In this document: piece after piece, positions 1-6,257 of the stretch
How the letters are laid out: every line of letters begins with the position of its first letter
How positions within the stretch are numbered: position 1 is the stretch's first letter
Assembly: GCA_036522615.1 (NCBI GenBank)
Contig: DATDFN010000331.1
Location: 1-15,437 of the forward strand
Direction of reading: 5' to 3'
Origin: JAJPJQ01 sp036522615
GTDB taxonomy: Bacteria; Desulfobacterota; Binatia; UBA9968
Length of the DNA stretch: 15,437 nt
Position numbers and translations under genes: made by a program
The notes under the pieces: generated by a model
The model's database searches: none
Seen by the model: the letters and a program-made list of their open reading frames with translations, nothing else
Told to the model about the DNA's origin: nothing

Positions 1-635
1 TTGAGCCCGCGCCCGCCGGACACGACGATATTCGATCCTTCGAGCTGCGGCCCTTCGGGCTTAACCGTCACGCGCTGCGTGACGCGCACTCTTTTTGCCT
101 CGGCGTTCGCGGGGGCCGGAACTTCTTCGACCTCCGGCGTCTGCGGCCGCTGCGCGGGCTCGAACGATTTCGGGCGGACGAGCAGCAGCTTCGTGCCGGG
201 ACTGATAAGGGTGCTCGTGTTCTGATAGCTGCCGCCGAGGGCCGGGATCGTCGCCTGGACGGACCCGTTTTTCAACACGAAGTCGCCGACATCGGCGATC
301 GCGCCGGAGTCGAAGCGCGCCGACAGCGCTGCGGCGACGTCACGACCGCCGTAACTCGACGCGAAGAGCATCACCGCGGGTTTGTGCTTTTCGATGAGCG
401 CCGCTACGGCGTCGACCGACGGCGACGTGAGATAATCGGCGAACACGGCATCGCTCGAACGGTACACTTTGCGCGCGCCGTATTCCCCGAGCGTAGCTAT
501 GGCGTCCTCCGGCGCCGGACCGAGCAGGACGGCTTCGGCGGTGCCAATCTCCGCTGCCTTTGTCAGCATCTCGAGCGTCGTGGTCGAGATGCGCTCCTCG
601 ACGACTTCGGCGTAGACCCAAATTAACTCAGACAT
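1..635 (-). CDS. etfA: Electron transfer flavoprotein alpha subunit, C-terminus cut by the window edge
   Basis: EtfA pairs with EtfB. The heterodimer carries FAD and passes electrons from flavin dehydrogenases to an acceptor such as ETF:quinone oxidoreductase. I translated this frame by hand: it opens with ATG at 635 (MSELIWVYAE) and stays open for 211 codons to position 1 with no stop. Residues 1 to about 150 form the N-terminal alpha/beta domain, with the family-typical stretch SSYGGRDVAAALSARFDSG near residues 92-110. A proline/glutamate-rich linker follows. The last visible residues, VVSGGRGL, are the hallmark entry to the C-terminal FAD-binding domain. The family is usually about 310-330 residues, so roughly 100-120 lie beyond the edge. 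It is downstream of etfB on the same strand. No Shine-Dalgarno is visible before the ATG, because the upstream spacer is the AT-rich repeat at 643-714. The identification is firm; the partner dehydrogenase is unknown. Confidence 0.93.
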   Translation of the reverse strand, partial: MSELIWVYAEVVEERISTTTLEMLTKAAEIGTAEAVLLGPAPEDAIATLGEYGARKVYRSSDAVFADYLTSPSVDAVAALIEKHKPAVMLFASSYGGRDVAAALSARFDSGAIADVGDFVLKNGSVQATIPALGGSYQNTSTLISPGTKLLLVRPKSFEPAQRPQTPEVEEVPAPANAEAKRVRVTQRVTVKPEGPQLEGSNIVVSGGRGL

Positions 636-642
636 AAAATTA

Positions 643-714
643 TGAATTATGAATTTTGAGTTTTGATTTTCGGGATTTTAATTCAAAATTCAACATTCAA
701 AACTCAACATTAAA
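643..714. repeat. AT-rich heptamer repeats in inverted arrangement (long imperfect hairpin)
   Basis: The etfB-etfA spacer is very AT-rich compared with its GC-rich surroundings and is built from seven-base units. On the plus strand, four units of the TGAATTT type run 643-670 (TGAATTA, TGAATTT, TGAGTTT, TGATTTT). After an 8-9 base spacer with CGGGA, five units of the complementary AATTCAA type run 680-714 (AATTCAA twice, CATTCAA, AACTCAA, CATTAAA). Arms 643-669 and 680-706 can pair over about 27-28 positions with only a handful of mismatches or wobbles. The final unit overlaps the etfB stop codon (710-712), and the other end of the stem lies 7 bases before the etfA ATG. The architecture resembles the short tandem heptamer repeats described in cyanobacterial spacers. 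Its function here is unknown. Confidence 0.75.
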
Positions 715-1489
715 TTATTTTGAGCTCCGCGAGAAAATCGGCGATCTGCCTGCCACCCTCGCCTTCGTCGGTGACAATCTTGCCGGCCTGTCGCGCCGGC
801 GGCCGCCCGACGCTCAGAACTTTCTCTTTGGCGCCCGCGGCGCCGACCTGATCGGCGCCCAAGCCGAGGTCGGCCGCGGTGTATTTCTTAATTTCTTTTT
901 TCTTGGCCGCCATGATGCCTTTGAGCTGCGGATAGCGCGGTTCGTTGATGCCGCTCGCGACCGCGATCAGCGCGGGCAATTCCGCCTCGCAGACATCGTA
1001 ACCCGTCAAGCTCTGCCGCTTGATCGTCACCGTCTTGCCGTCGACGGCGATCTCCTTCGCGAACGTGAGCGCGGGAAGTCCCAGGAGCCAGGCGAGCTGC
1101 CCGGCGACGATCCCCGAGTAGCTGTCGCTGCTCTCGCTCGCGCAGAGGACCAAATCAGGATTCTCTTTTTTAATGACCGCCGCGAGGACCTTCGACGTAC
1201 CGAGTGTGTCGGAGCCCGCCACGGCGTCGTCGAGGACGTGGATGGCGGAGTGCGCGCCCATGGCGAGCGCGCCGCGGATACCAATCACGGCGTCCGCGAT
1301 GCCCATCGTGAGCACCGTTACCGTGCCGCCTAATTTTTCTGTCAGGCGCAGCCCTTCCTCGATGGCGCTCGCCGCCGCGGGATCGAGCTCGTGCGGGACG
1401 CCCTTCCGCAGCATCGTTTTGGCGGCGGGGTCGAGCTCGATGATGACCGAGCTCGCGGGAATGACCTTGGCGCAGACGATGATGTTCAC
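710..1489 (-). CDS. etfB: Electron transfer flavoprotein beta subunit
   Basis: EtfB is the second subunit of the cytoplasmic ETF heterodimer. It binds AMP structurally in most ETFs and carries the loop that docks to dehydrogenase partners. The protein has 259 residues, the usual family length. Family features are the MNIIVCAKVIP start, the VTVLTMG strand near residue 57, the ALAMGAHSAIHV segment near 75-86, DSYSGIVAGQLAWLLG, and the conserved tail of the core LPALIAVASGINEPRYPQ followed by KGIMAAKKKEI. The start is GTG at 1489-1487, with a GAGG Shine-Dalgarno about 7 bases upstream. It precedes etfA, the usual order, but the 74-base spacer between the two is an unusual AT-rich repeat. Upstream on the same strand lie a 63-aa protein and a PaaA-like diiron protein, which suggests that this ETF serves a dedicated oxidative pathway. 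That link is inference. Confidence 0.95.
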   Translation of the reverse strand: MNIIVCAKVIPASSVIIELDPAAKTMLRKGVPHELDPAAASAIEEGLRLTEKLGGTVTVLTMGIADAVIGIRGALAMGAHSAIHVLDDAVAGSDTLGTSKVLAAVIKKENPDLVLCASESSDSYSGIVAGQLAWLLGLPALTFAKEIAVDGKTVTIKRQSLTGYDVCEAELPALIAVASGINEPRYPQLKGIMAAKKKEIKKYTAADLGLGADQVGAAGAKEKVLSVGRPPARQAGKIVTDEGEGGRQIADFLAELKII

Positions 1490-1519
1490 TTACGACCTCG
1501 GGATCAGGCGAAGATACGA

Positions 1520-1547
1520 CAAAGGCGCCCGGAAGCGAGCGCCTTCG
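1520..1547 (-). other. GC-rich hairpin between the 63-aa gene and etfB
   Basis: The plus strand shows AAGGCGC (1522-1528) and its exact complement GCGCCTT (1539-1545) around a 10-base loop. On the minus transcript the stem can be extended to about 9 bp with one G-U pair. Only a short TTTG follows it on the minus strand, so it is a poor match to an intrinsic terminator. It may be an attenuator or processing point between the diiron-protein genes and etfBA. Confidence 0.4.
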
Positions 1548-1570
1548 TTAATGCGATTCGAATGTCCGGG

Positions 1571-1762
1571 CTATTTAAGCCACTCGGAAACGTTGCCCTC
1601 GATCACTTCGTCGAGAATTTCCTTGCAATCGGCGATCGCCTTGTCGGCCATCTGCGGATCGTCCTTCACGTGCGGCATCGCCCGGCTGACGGCGCCATGG
1701 AGCGCCTGGATGACGACGCGCAAATGCTCGTCGAGTGCTTCGGTATTGGGTGCTGGCTGCAT
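1571..1762 (-). CDS. Small conserved-looking acidic protein (63 aa), function unknown
   Basis: I do not recognise this protein. It has 63 residues, is acidic overall and is predicted to be almost wholly helical (ALDEHLRVVIQALHGAVSRA, then DDPQMADKAIADCKEILDEV), ending EWLK. It has no membrane segment, no signal peptide and one cysteine. It is probably real. Its ATG at 1762-1760 follows the stop of the diiron-protein gene by 9 bases, and a strong Shine-Dalgarno (AAAGGAAAG) overlaps that stop, a sign of coupled translation. The reading frame fills the space between its neighbours with no competing frame on that strand. The tight linkage suggests an accessory or regulatory partner of the diiron protein, or of the ETF encoded 81 bases downstream. 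That role is inference. Confidence 0.7.
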   Translation of the reverse strand: MQPAPNTEALDEHLRVVIQALHGAVSRAMPHVKDDPQMADKAIADCKEILDEVIEGNVSEWLK

Positions 1763-1771
1763 GTCTTTCCT

Positions 1772-2494
1772 TTAGAAGTACAAACGCCCTTTGTTCGGGT
1801 CCGGAATCTGCAAGCCCATCTTTTCGATCAGCGCATTGACTTCCTGCCGATACTGCTCGCGCGCCTCGGCGTTGGTGCGGCGCTTCAGGCCCCATTGGCG
1901 ATAGCGCTCGGAGCGGTAGGATTCCGTGCGGCCGAACATATCGAGCCCCTTTACGTACCAGAAGTCGACCGCTTTTTGGACCCGATCCTTCGCCTCGCCG
2001 CCTTTGGCGGCGTATTCGGCGGTCTTATTCGTGCCGAAATCGATATGGCCTTCCTCCTCGCGGATGACCTGGCTGTCTTTGACGACGCGGTCGAGCGGGA
2101 GATAGGAGCAGTCGAGGAACTCTTCCAGCTGGTAGCGGCCGACGCGGTCGATCAAAAAGCCGAAAACGGCGTAATCTTCCCAGGTCTTGATGCTGCCGCG
2201 GAAAGCCTCGACGTAGCGCTTTTCGTTGGGCCAGTTGAGCACGTACGAGACGTCGACGCCGATATCGCCTGCGAGCTTGGCGATTTTCCGGAAATGGTCG
2301 ATCTCTTCGGCGGCGGTGCGCGCAACGACGAGCTGATCGACTTTGCTGGGGGCCGTCGGGAGGATATTCTTCACGTACAGATTCGGTCCGCCGATCTCAC
2401 AATCGGCCTGGATGGCGAGGACGCGGCGCAGAAGATCCTGATATTCCGGATCCTGCTTTTGAAAGTCTTTCAACTCGATTTTCTCGTTGGACAT
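1772..2494 (-). CDS. PaaA/PaaC-like ferritin-fold diiron protein (phenylacetic acid catabolism family)
   Basis: This resembles the subunits of phenylacetyl-CoA 1,2-epoxidase (PaaA/PaaC), which use a carboxylate-bridged diiron centre in a four-helix bundle. From the chosen start it has 240 residues. The predicted metal ligands line up with those of PaaA: Glu33 (DCEIGG), Glu64 and His67 (EEIDH), Asp116 (FLIDR), and Glu147 and His150 (EEEGH). DCSYLPLDR near 128-136 also matches the PaaA CSYGP region. This argues for a catalytic subunit rather than a degenerate PaaC. I chose ATG 2494-2492 because AGGGAGGGG precedes it by 4 bases. The frame extends upstream to a TTG, but without a ribosome site. 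It is shorter than PaaA (about 310 residues), and no paaB, paaC, paaE or CoA ligase is nearby. Instead an ETF lies downstream. The substrate is unknown. Confidence 0.85.
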   Translation of the reverse strand: MSNEKIELKDFQKQDPEYQDLLRRVLAIQADCEIGGPNLYVKNILPTAPSKVDQLVVARTAAEEIDHFRKIAKLAGDIGVDVSYVLNWPNEKRYVEAFRGSIKTWEDYAVFGFLIDRVGRYQLEEFLDCSYLPLDRVVKDSQVIREEEGHIDFGTNKTAEYAAKGGEAKDRVQKAVDFWYVKGLDMFGRTESYRSERYRQWGLKRRTNAEAREQYRQEVNALIEKMGLQIPDPNKGRLYF

Positions 2495-2519
2495 CGCGCC
2501 CCTCCCTGATTGTGCTGGA

Positions 2520-2554
2520 ATTTTAGGCATAGCAAATGGGTGCCGATAAAGCAA
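2520..2554 (-). promoter_or_regulatory. Possible promoter for the diiron protein / etf operon
   Basis: On the minus strand TTGCTT (2554-2549) is followed after 17 bases by TATGCC (2531-2526), with an extended TGC before the -10. An alternative -10, TAAAAT, lies just downstream (2525-2520). Either would give a leader of about 20-25 bases to the ATG at 2494. The hexamer match is only moderate. Confidence 0.3.
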
Positions 2555-2601
2555 TACTGACGGCCGCCCTAAGCGCCGCTCCGCAGGGGAATTGCGCGCG
2601 C

Positions 2602-2630
2602 TTTACTTAGTGTTTTCACGACACTAAACT
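2602..2630 (+). promoter_or_regulatory. Probable pncB promoter (sigma70 type)
   Basis: A -35-like TTTACT (2602-2607) and a -10-like TAAACT (2625-2630) are separated by exactly 17 bases, each matching 4 of 6 consensus positions. Transcription would start near 2637, leaving a very short leader before the GTG at 2651. The 21-bp palindrome at 2607-2627 lies inside this promoter, so a bound repressor would block RNA polymerase. Confidence 0.5.
2607..2627. promoter_or_regulatory. Perfect 21-bp palindrome, probable NrtR-type operator of pncB
   Basis: TTAGTGT (2607-2613), seven bases (TTTCACG), then ACACTAA (2621-2627). The arms are perfect inverted complements, giving a 21-bp site with a GT-N7-AC core. 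As I recall, NrtR, the Nudix-related repressor of NAD metabolism that responds to ADP-ribose, binds 21-bp palindromes with this core. The next gene is pncB, an NAD-salvage gene of the kind NrtR controls. No nrtR gene is in the window, so the assignment rests on site architecture and target gene. Confidence 0.6.
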
Positions 2631-2650
2631 GAAAGCGGATCGAGGCTGCT

Positions 2651-4006
2651 GTGGAAGACCGCCGGGAACTCGCCCTGCTGACCGACCTCTACGAGCTCAC
2701 GATGGCGCAGGCGTACTTTCACAGCCGCCGCGTCGGGCCGGCGACGTTCAGCCTCTTCGTCCGCGGGCAGGGCAAGAATCGCGGCTATTATGTCGCCGCA
2801 GGGCTCGAAGACGCGCTCAATTTTCTCGCCGCGTTCGCCTTCGACGGCGCCGGCATCGATTATCTCCGCTCGACGCGCATCTTCGCCGCGGATTTCCTCG
2901 ATTATTTGCGAACGCTGCGCTTCACCGGCAGCGTTCGCGCAATCCCCGAAGGCCGTCTTTTTTTTCCGGACGAGCCGATCATGGAAGTCACCGCGCCGAT
3001 CATCGAGGCGCAGATCGTCGAGACGTTTCTGATCAACCAGATCAACCTTCAGTCGCTCATCGCGACCAAGGCGGCGCGCTGCGTCGCGGCGGCGGCCGGC
3101 CGCGGCGTGGTCGATTTCGCGCTGCGGCGCACGCACGGCATCGACGCCGGCATGAAAGTCGCGCGCGCGAGCTACATCGCGGGCTGCGCCGGGACCAGCA
3201 ACGTGCTCGCCGGGAAAAAATACGGCATTCCGGTCGTGGGAACGATGGCGCATTCGTTCGTCTCGAGCTTCGAGAGCGAGATCGACGCGTTCCGCGCCTA
3301 TGCCGAGAGCTTTCCCGACGGCTGTGTGCTGCTGCTCGACACTTACGATCCGATCGCCGGAGCGAAGAAGGCGGTCGCGATCGCGGGCGAGCTCGCCGCG
3401 CGCGGCAAAAAACTTCGCGGGGTGCGCATCGACAGCGGCGCTCTCGCCGCCCTCGCCCGCGAAGTGCGCCGCATCTTCGACGACGCGGGCTTTCGCGACG
3501 TGCAGATCATCGGCAGCGGCGGCCTCGACGAATACGACATCGCGGAATTGACCGCGAAAAACGTACCCTTCGGCGCTTACGGCGTCGGCACGCAAATGGG
3601 GATTTCGGGCGACCAGCCGTGGCTCGACATGGCCTACAAGCTCGTCGAGGTCGACGGCCGCCCGGTTTTGAAGCTGAGCCGGGGCAAGGCGTCGATGCCG
3701 GGACAGAAGCAGGTATTCCGCCGGAGCGACGGCGGTCGGCTGACAAAAGACATCGTCGGGCTCGCGGGCGAAAAACTGGAGGGCGAGCCGCTGCTGCAAA
3801 CCGTCATGGAGAATGGCGCAATCAAAGCCCCTCATCCCGCGCTCGGCGAAATCCGCGAGCGGTTCCGCGCCGAATTCGCACTGCTCGACGAGAGCGTGAA
3901 GGCGCTGCGCGCGCCGAAGCGTTTTCCGGTCGAGATCAGCGACGAGCTCCGCCGTCTGCGCGATCGCACCGTCCGGCGCGTGCACGCGACCGAATCGATC
4001 GCTTGA
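2651..4006 (+). CDS. pncB: Nicotinate phosphoribosyltransferase
   Basis: PncB converts nicotinate, PRPP and ATP to nicotinate mononucleotide, the entry step of the Preiss-Handler NAD-salvage route in the cytoplasm. It has 451 residues and resembles the PncB-type NAPRTase family. The N-terminal motif LTDLYELTMAQAYF (10-23) is typical. THGIDAG and ARASYIAGCAGTSN (161-184) lie in the catalytic barrel. His201 in GTMAHSF is the histidine that is phosphorylated in this family. GVRIDSGAL, GSGGLDEY and YGVGTQMG form the phosphoribosyl-binding loops. The start is GTG at 2651 with GAGG 5 bases upstream. A palindromic operator overlapping its promoter predicts control by NAD status. The next gene starts 34 bases downstream on the same strand. 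Confidence 0.95.
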   Translation: MEDRRELALLTDLYELTMAQAYFHSRRVGPATFSLFVRGQGKNRGYYVAAGLEDALNFLAAFAFDGAGIDYLRSTRIFAADFLDYLRTLRFTGSVRAIPEGRLFFPDEPIMEVTAPIIEAQIVETFLINQINLQSLIATKAARCVAAAAGRGVVDFALRRTHGIDAGMKVARASYIAGCAGTSNVLAGKKYGIPVVGTMAHSFVSSFESEIDAFRAYAESFPDGCVLLLDTYDPIAGAKKAVAIAGELAARGKKLRGVRIDSGALAALAREVRRIFDDAGFRDVQIIGSGGLDEYDIAELTAKNVPFGAYGVGTQMGISGDQPWLDMAYKLVEVDGRPVLKLSRGKASMPGQKQVFRRSDGGRLTKDIVGLAGEKLEGEPLLQTVMENGAIKAPHPALGEIRERFRAEFALLDESVKALRAPKRFPVEISDELRRLRDRTVRRVHATESIA

Positions 4007-4040
4007 CTCTCGGCAACCTGCACGGTAGGTAAAGTCGCAC

Positions 4041-5033
4041 GTGAAGAAAGCGGTATTCCTGGCCATCTCGATTCTGCTGCTCGCTTTCGCCTCGCGCGCA
4101 GTCGCTCAAGGAAAGCCGGAAAAAGACCACGTCAACATCGGCTATGCCGCGCGCGCGGTCGTGCACTCGATACCCTTTGTCACGAAAGAGGCGGGGCTTT
4201 TCCGCGAGGAAGGGATTCAGGTTGACGTCGTGCGCACGGCCGGCAACGTCGCGCCGATGACGCTCGTCTCGGGGGATGTCGGATTTTCCATCATGTCGGC
4301 GTTTCTGCTGCTGCCTCCGGCCGTGCAGTACCGCGACCTCGTCATGCTCGCCGGCTTTACGCGCTACGCGTCGATGACACTCGTCACCCGGCCGGAGATC
4401 AAGACGGGCGGCGATTTGCGCGGCAAAATTATCGGCCTCCAGCGTCCGGGCGACGCTTACGAGAAGAACGCGCGCGTGGCGCTGCGTCACCTGGGGCTCG
4501 ATCCCGACAAGGATGTCAAACTCCTCTATGTCGGCGGCAACGAAGTCATGTGGACGGCGCTCGAGTCGCGGCGCGTAAGCGCGACGATGCTGACGCCGCC
4601 GAGCACGCTGTTCGCACGCAAGGCGGGCATGAATTTTCTAGTGAATCTTTCGGATCTCAAAGTCGAATATCAGGGGTCAAGCCTCGCCACGCGCCGCTCC
4701 TTTTTGAAGGAGAATCCCAATCTCGCCCTTCGCGCCGTGCGCGCGATGGTGCGCGGCATTCATTTCTTCAAGACTCGCAAGGAAGAGACTTTTCGCATCC
4801 TCGCGAAGTTCTTCGGCACGAACGACCGCGAGGCGCTGGAGGAGTCCTGGAACTACGCCTCGGACGTTCCGATCAAACCTTACGTCGCCGAAAGCGCCGT
4901 TCAGGCCGTGATCGATCACCTGGTCGAGCTTAACCCGCGCTTCGGCAAGCACACACCCTCGGAATTCATCGAATCGGGCCCGCTCGCGGAGCTCGACAAG
5001 AGCGGCTTCATCGACCGGCTTTACGCAAAATAA
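4041..5033 (+). CDS. NMT1/THI5-like ABC transporter substrate-binding protein (orphan)
   Basis: This is an exported periplasmic solute-binding protein of the NMT1/SsuA-type fold, 330 residues. Residues 1 to about 23 form a Sec signal peptide (MKK, hydrophobic core AISILLLAFA, cleavage near AVAQG). The mature part starts with the family pattern VNIGYAARAVVHSIPFVTKE and AGLFREEGIQVDVV, followed by LVSGDVGFSIMSA. DLRGKIIGLQRPGDAYEK marks the hinge region, where ligand-binding residues are expected. Known members bind thiamine-pyrimidine precursors, sulfonates, nitrate or aromatic acids, and the ligand cannot be read from this sequence. The start is GTG at 4041 with GGTAGG upstream. No permease or ATPase is encoded nearby. 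Its position 34 bases after pncB raises the possibility that it captures a pyridine precursor, but this is inference. The helicase ATG follows its stop by 2 bases. Confidence 0.85.
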   Translation: MKKAVFLAISILLLAFASRAVAQGKPEKDHVNIGYAARAVVHSIPFVTKEAGLFREEGIQVDVVRTAGNVAPMTLVSGDVGFSIMSAFLLLPPAVQYRDLVMLAGFTRYASMTLVTRPEIKTGGDLRGKIIGLQRPGDAYEKNARVALRHLGLDPDKDVKLLYVGGNEVMWTALESRRVSATMLTPPSTLFARKAGMNFLVNLSDLKVEYQGSSLATRRSFLKENPNLALRAVRAMVRGIHFFKTRKEETFRILAKFFGTNDREALEESWNYASDVPIKPYVAESAVQAVIDHLVELNPRFGKHTPSEFIESGPLAELDKSGFIDRLYAK

Positions 5034-5035
5034 CT

Positions 5036-6223
5036 ATGCCTTTTTCAAAACTCGGCCTCTCGCCCAAAGTCCTCGAAGGCGTCGCTGCGGCGGGCTATAC
5101 CGACCCGACGCCGATCCAGCTGCGCGCGATCCCGCTCGTGCTCGCCCGGGGCGACCTCATCGGCTCGGCCCAGACAGGCACGGGCAAGACCGCCGCGTTC
5201 GCGCTGCCGATCCTCACACGCCTGGAGCGCCACGGGCCGCTGCGGACGCTCGTCCTCGAGCCCACGCGCGAGCTCGCCGCGCAGGTCGAGACGGCGATCC
5301 GCGACTACGGCCGTTTCACCGACCTCCGCACCGCGGTCGTGTTCGGCGGCATCGGCTACGGGCGGCAAGACGAGATGCTCAAAAAAGGCGTCGACATTCT
5401 GGTCGCGACGCCGGGACGCCTGCTCGATCAGATGCAGCGCGGCATGGTGAAGCTCGATAAGATCGAGATCCTGGTCCTCGACGAGGCCGACCGTATGCTG
5501 GACATGGGCTTCATGCCCGACGTGCGGCGGATTATCGAGCGCTGCCCGAAGGACCGCCAAACGATGCTTTTTTCCGCCACGATCCCGCCCGAGATCGAGC
5601 AGCTTTGTCGCTGGGCGCTGCGCAATCCCGAGACGATCGAAATCGGACAACGGCGCGCACCCGCCGAGACGGTACGGCACGCTCTCTATCCCGTAGCCAG
5701 CGACCAGAAGCAGGAGCTGCTCGAAGAGCTGCTGAAGCGGACGGATTACGACCAGGTGCTGATCTTCTGCCGCACCAAGCACGGCGCCGACCGCGTCGCG
5801 CGCAAGCTCCAGCAGCAGGGCCATTCCGTCGCGGTGCTGCATTCCAACCGCACACAGCGCGAGCGCGAGCAGGCGCTCAACGGCTTTCGCAACGGACGCT
5901 ACGAGGTGATGGTGGCGACCGACATCGCCGCGCGCGGCATCGACGTCGAGCAGATCAGCCATGTCATCAACTTCGACGTCCCGCATCATCCCGAAGACTA
6001 CGTACACCGCATCGGGCGAACCGGGCGCGCTCTCGCCGCCGGCGACGCCTTCACCATCATGATCGCCGAGGACATGCAGGAGGTCGCCTCGATCGAACAC
6101 TTCATCGGTCAGAAAATCCCGCGCGTCAAGCTCGACGGTTTTCCGTACAAGTACACGCGGCTGCTCGAGGCGGCGCCGCCGCCGATCTTCGGCGGCCGCT
6201 CTCGGCGAAAGAGCCGCTGGTGA
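5036..6223 (+). CDS. DEAD-box ATP-dependent RNA helicase (RhlE-like)
   Basis: This enzyme unwinds short RNA duplexes with ATP, acting in cold adaptation, ribosome assembly or RNA decay. All helicase motifs are intact in 395 residues: Q motif with Gln28 (PTPIQ), motif I AQTGTGKT (45-52), PTREL (76-80), TPGR (125-128), DEAD (149-152), SAT (180-182), VLIFCRTKHGADR (241-253), ATDIAARGID (294-303) and HRIGRTGR (324-331). Only a short basic tail (GGRSRRKSRW) follows the core, as in compact RhlE-type enzymes. The ATG lies 2 bases after the stop of the binding-protein gene with no clear Shine-Dalgarno, so translation probably depends on ribosomes arriving from upstream. RhlE is the nearest well-known relative by motif and length, but the exact subfamily is uncertain. 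Confidence 0.95.
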   Translation: MPFSKLGLSPKVLEGVAAAGYTDPTPIQLRAIPLVLARGDLIGSAQTGTGKTAAFALPILTRLERHGPLRTLVLEPTRELAAQVETAIRDYGRFTDLRTAVVFGGIGYGRQDEMLKKGVDILVATPGRLLDQMQRGMVKLDKIEILVLDEADRMLDMGFMPDVRRIIERCPKDRQTMLFSATIPPEIEQLCRWALRNPETIEIGQRRAPAETVRHALYPVASDQKQELLEELLKRTDYDQVLIFCRTKHGADRVARKLQQQGHSVAVLHSNRTQREREQALNGFRNGRYEVMVATDIAARGIDVEQISHVINFDVPHHPEDYVHRIGRTGRALAAGDAFTIMIAEDMQEVASIEHFIGQKIPRVKLDGFPYKYTRLLEAAPPPIFGGRSRRKSRW

Positions 6224-6257
6224 TCCACGCGGCGGAAACGAACGCCTCGCAATTATC

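Noticed and set aside
656..1333. Plus-strand open frame beginning in the heptamer repeat and running antisense to etfB
   Set aside because: etfB is unmistakable on the minus strand, and the plus frame begins in repeat sequence and has no domain.
2495..2554. Upstream TTG or ATG start for the PaaA-like protein
   Set aside because: No ribosome site precedes either. The ATG at 2494 has AGGGAGGGG 4 bases upstream, and the extension overlaps the likely promoter.
2624..4066. Long open frame of about 480 codons antisense to pncB
   Set aside because: It is the complement of a well-supported gene. Its product is rich in Arg, Asp, Ala and Glu with no recognisable domain, as expected of a GC-rich antisense frame.
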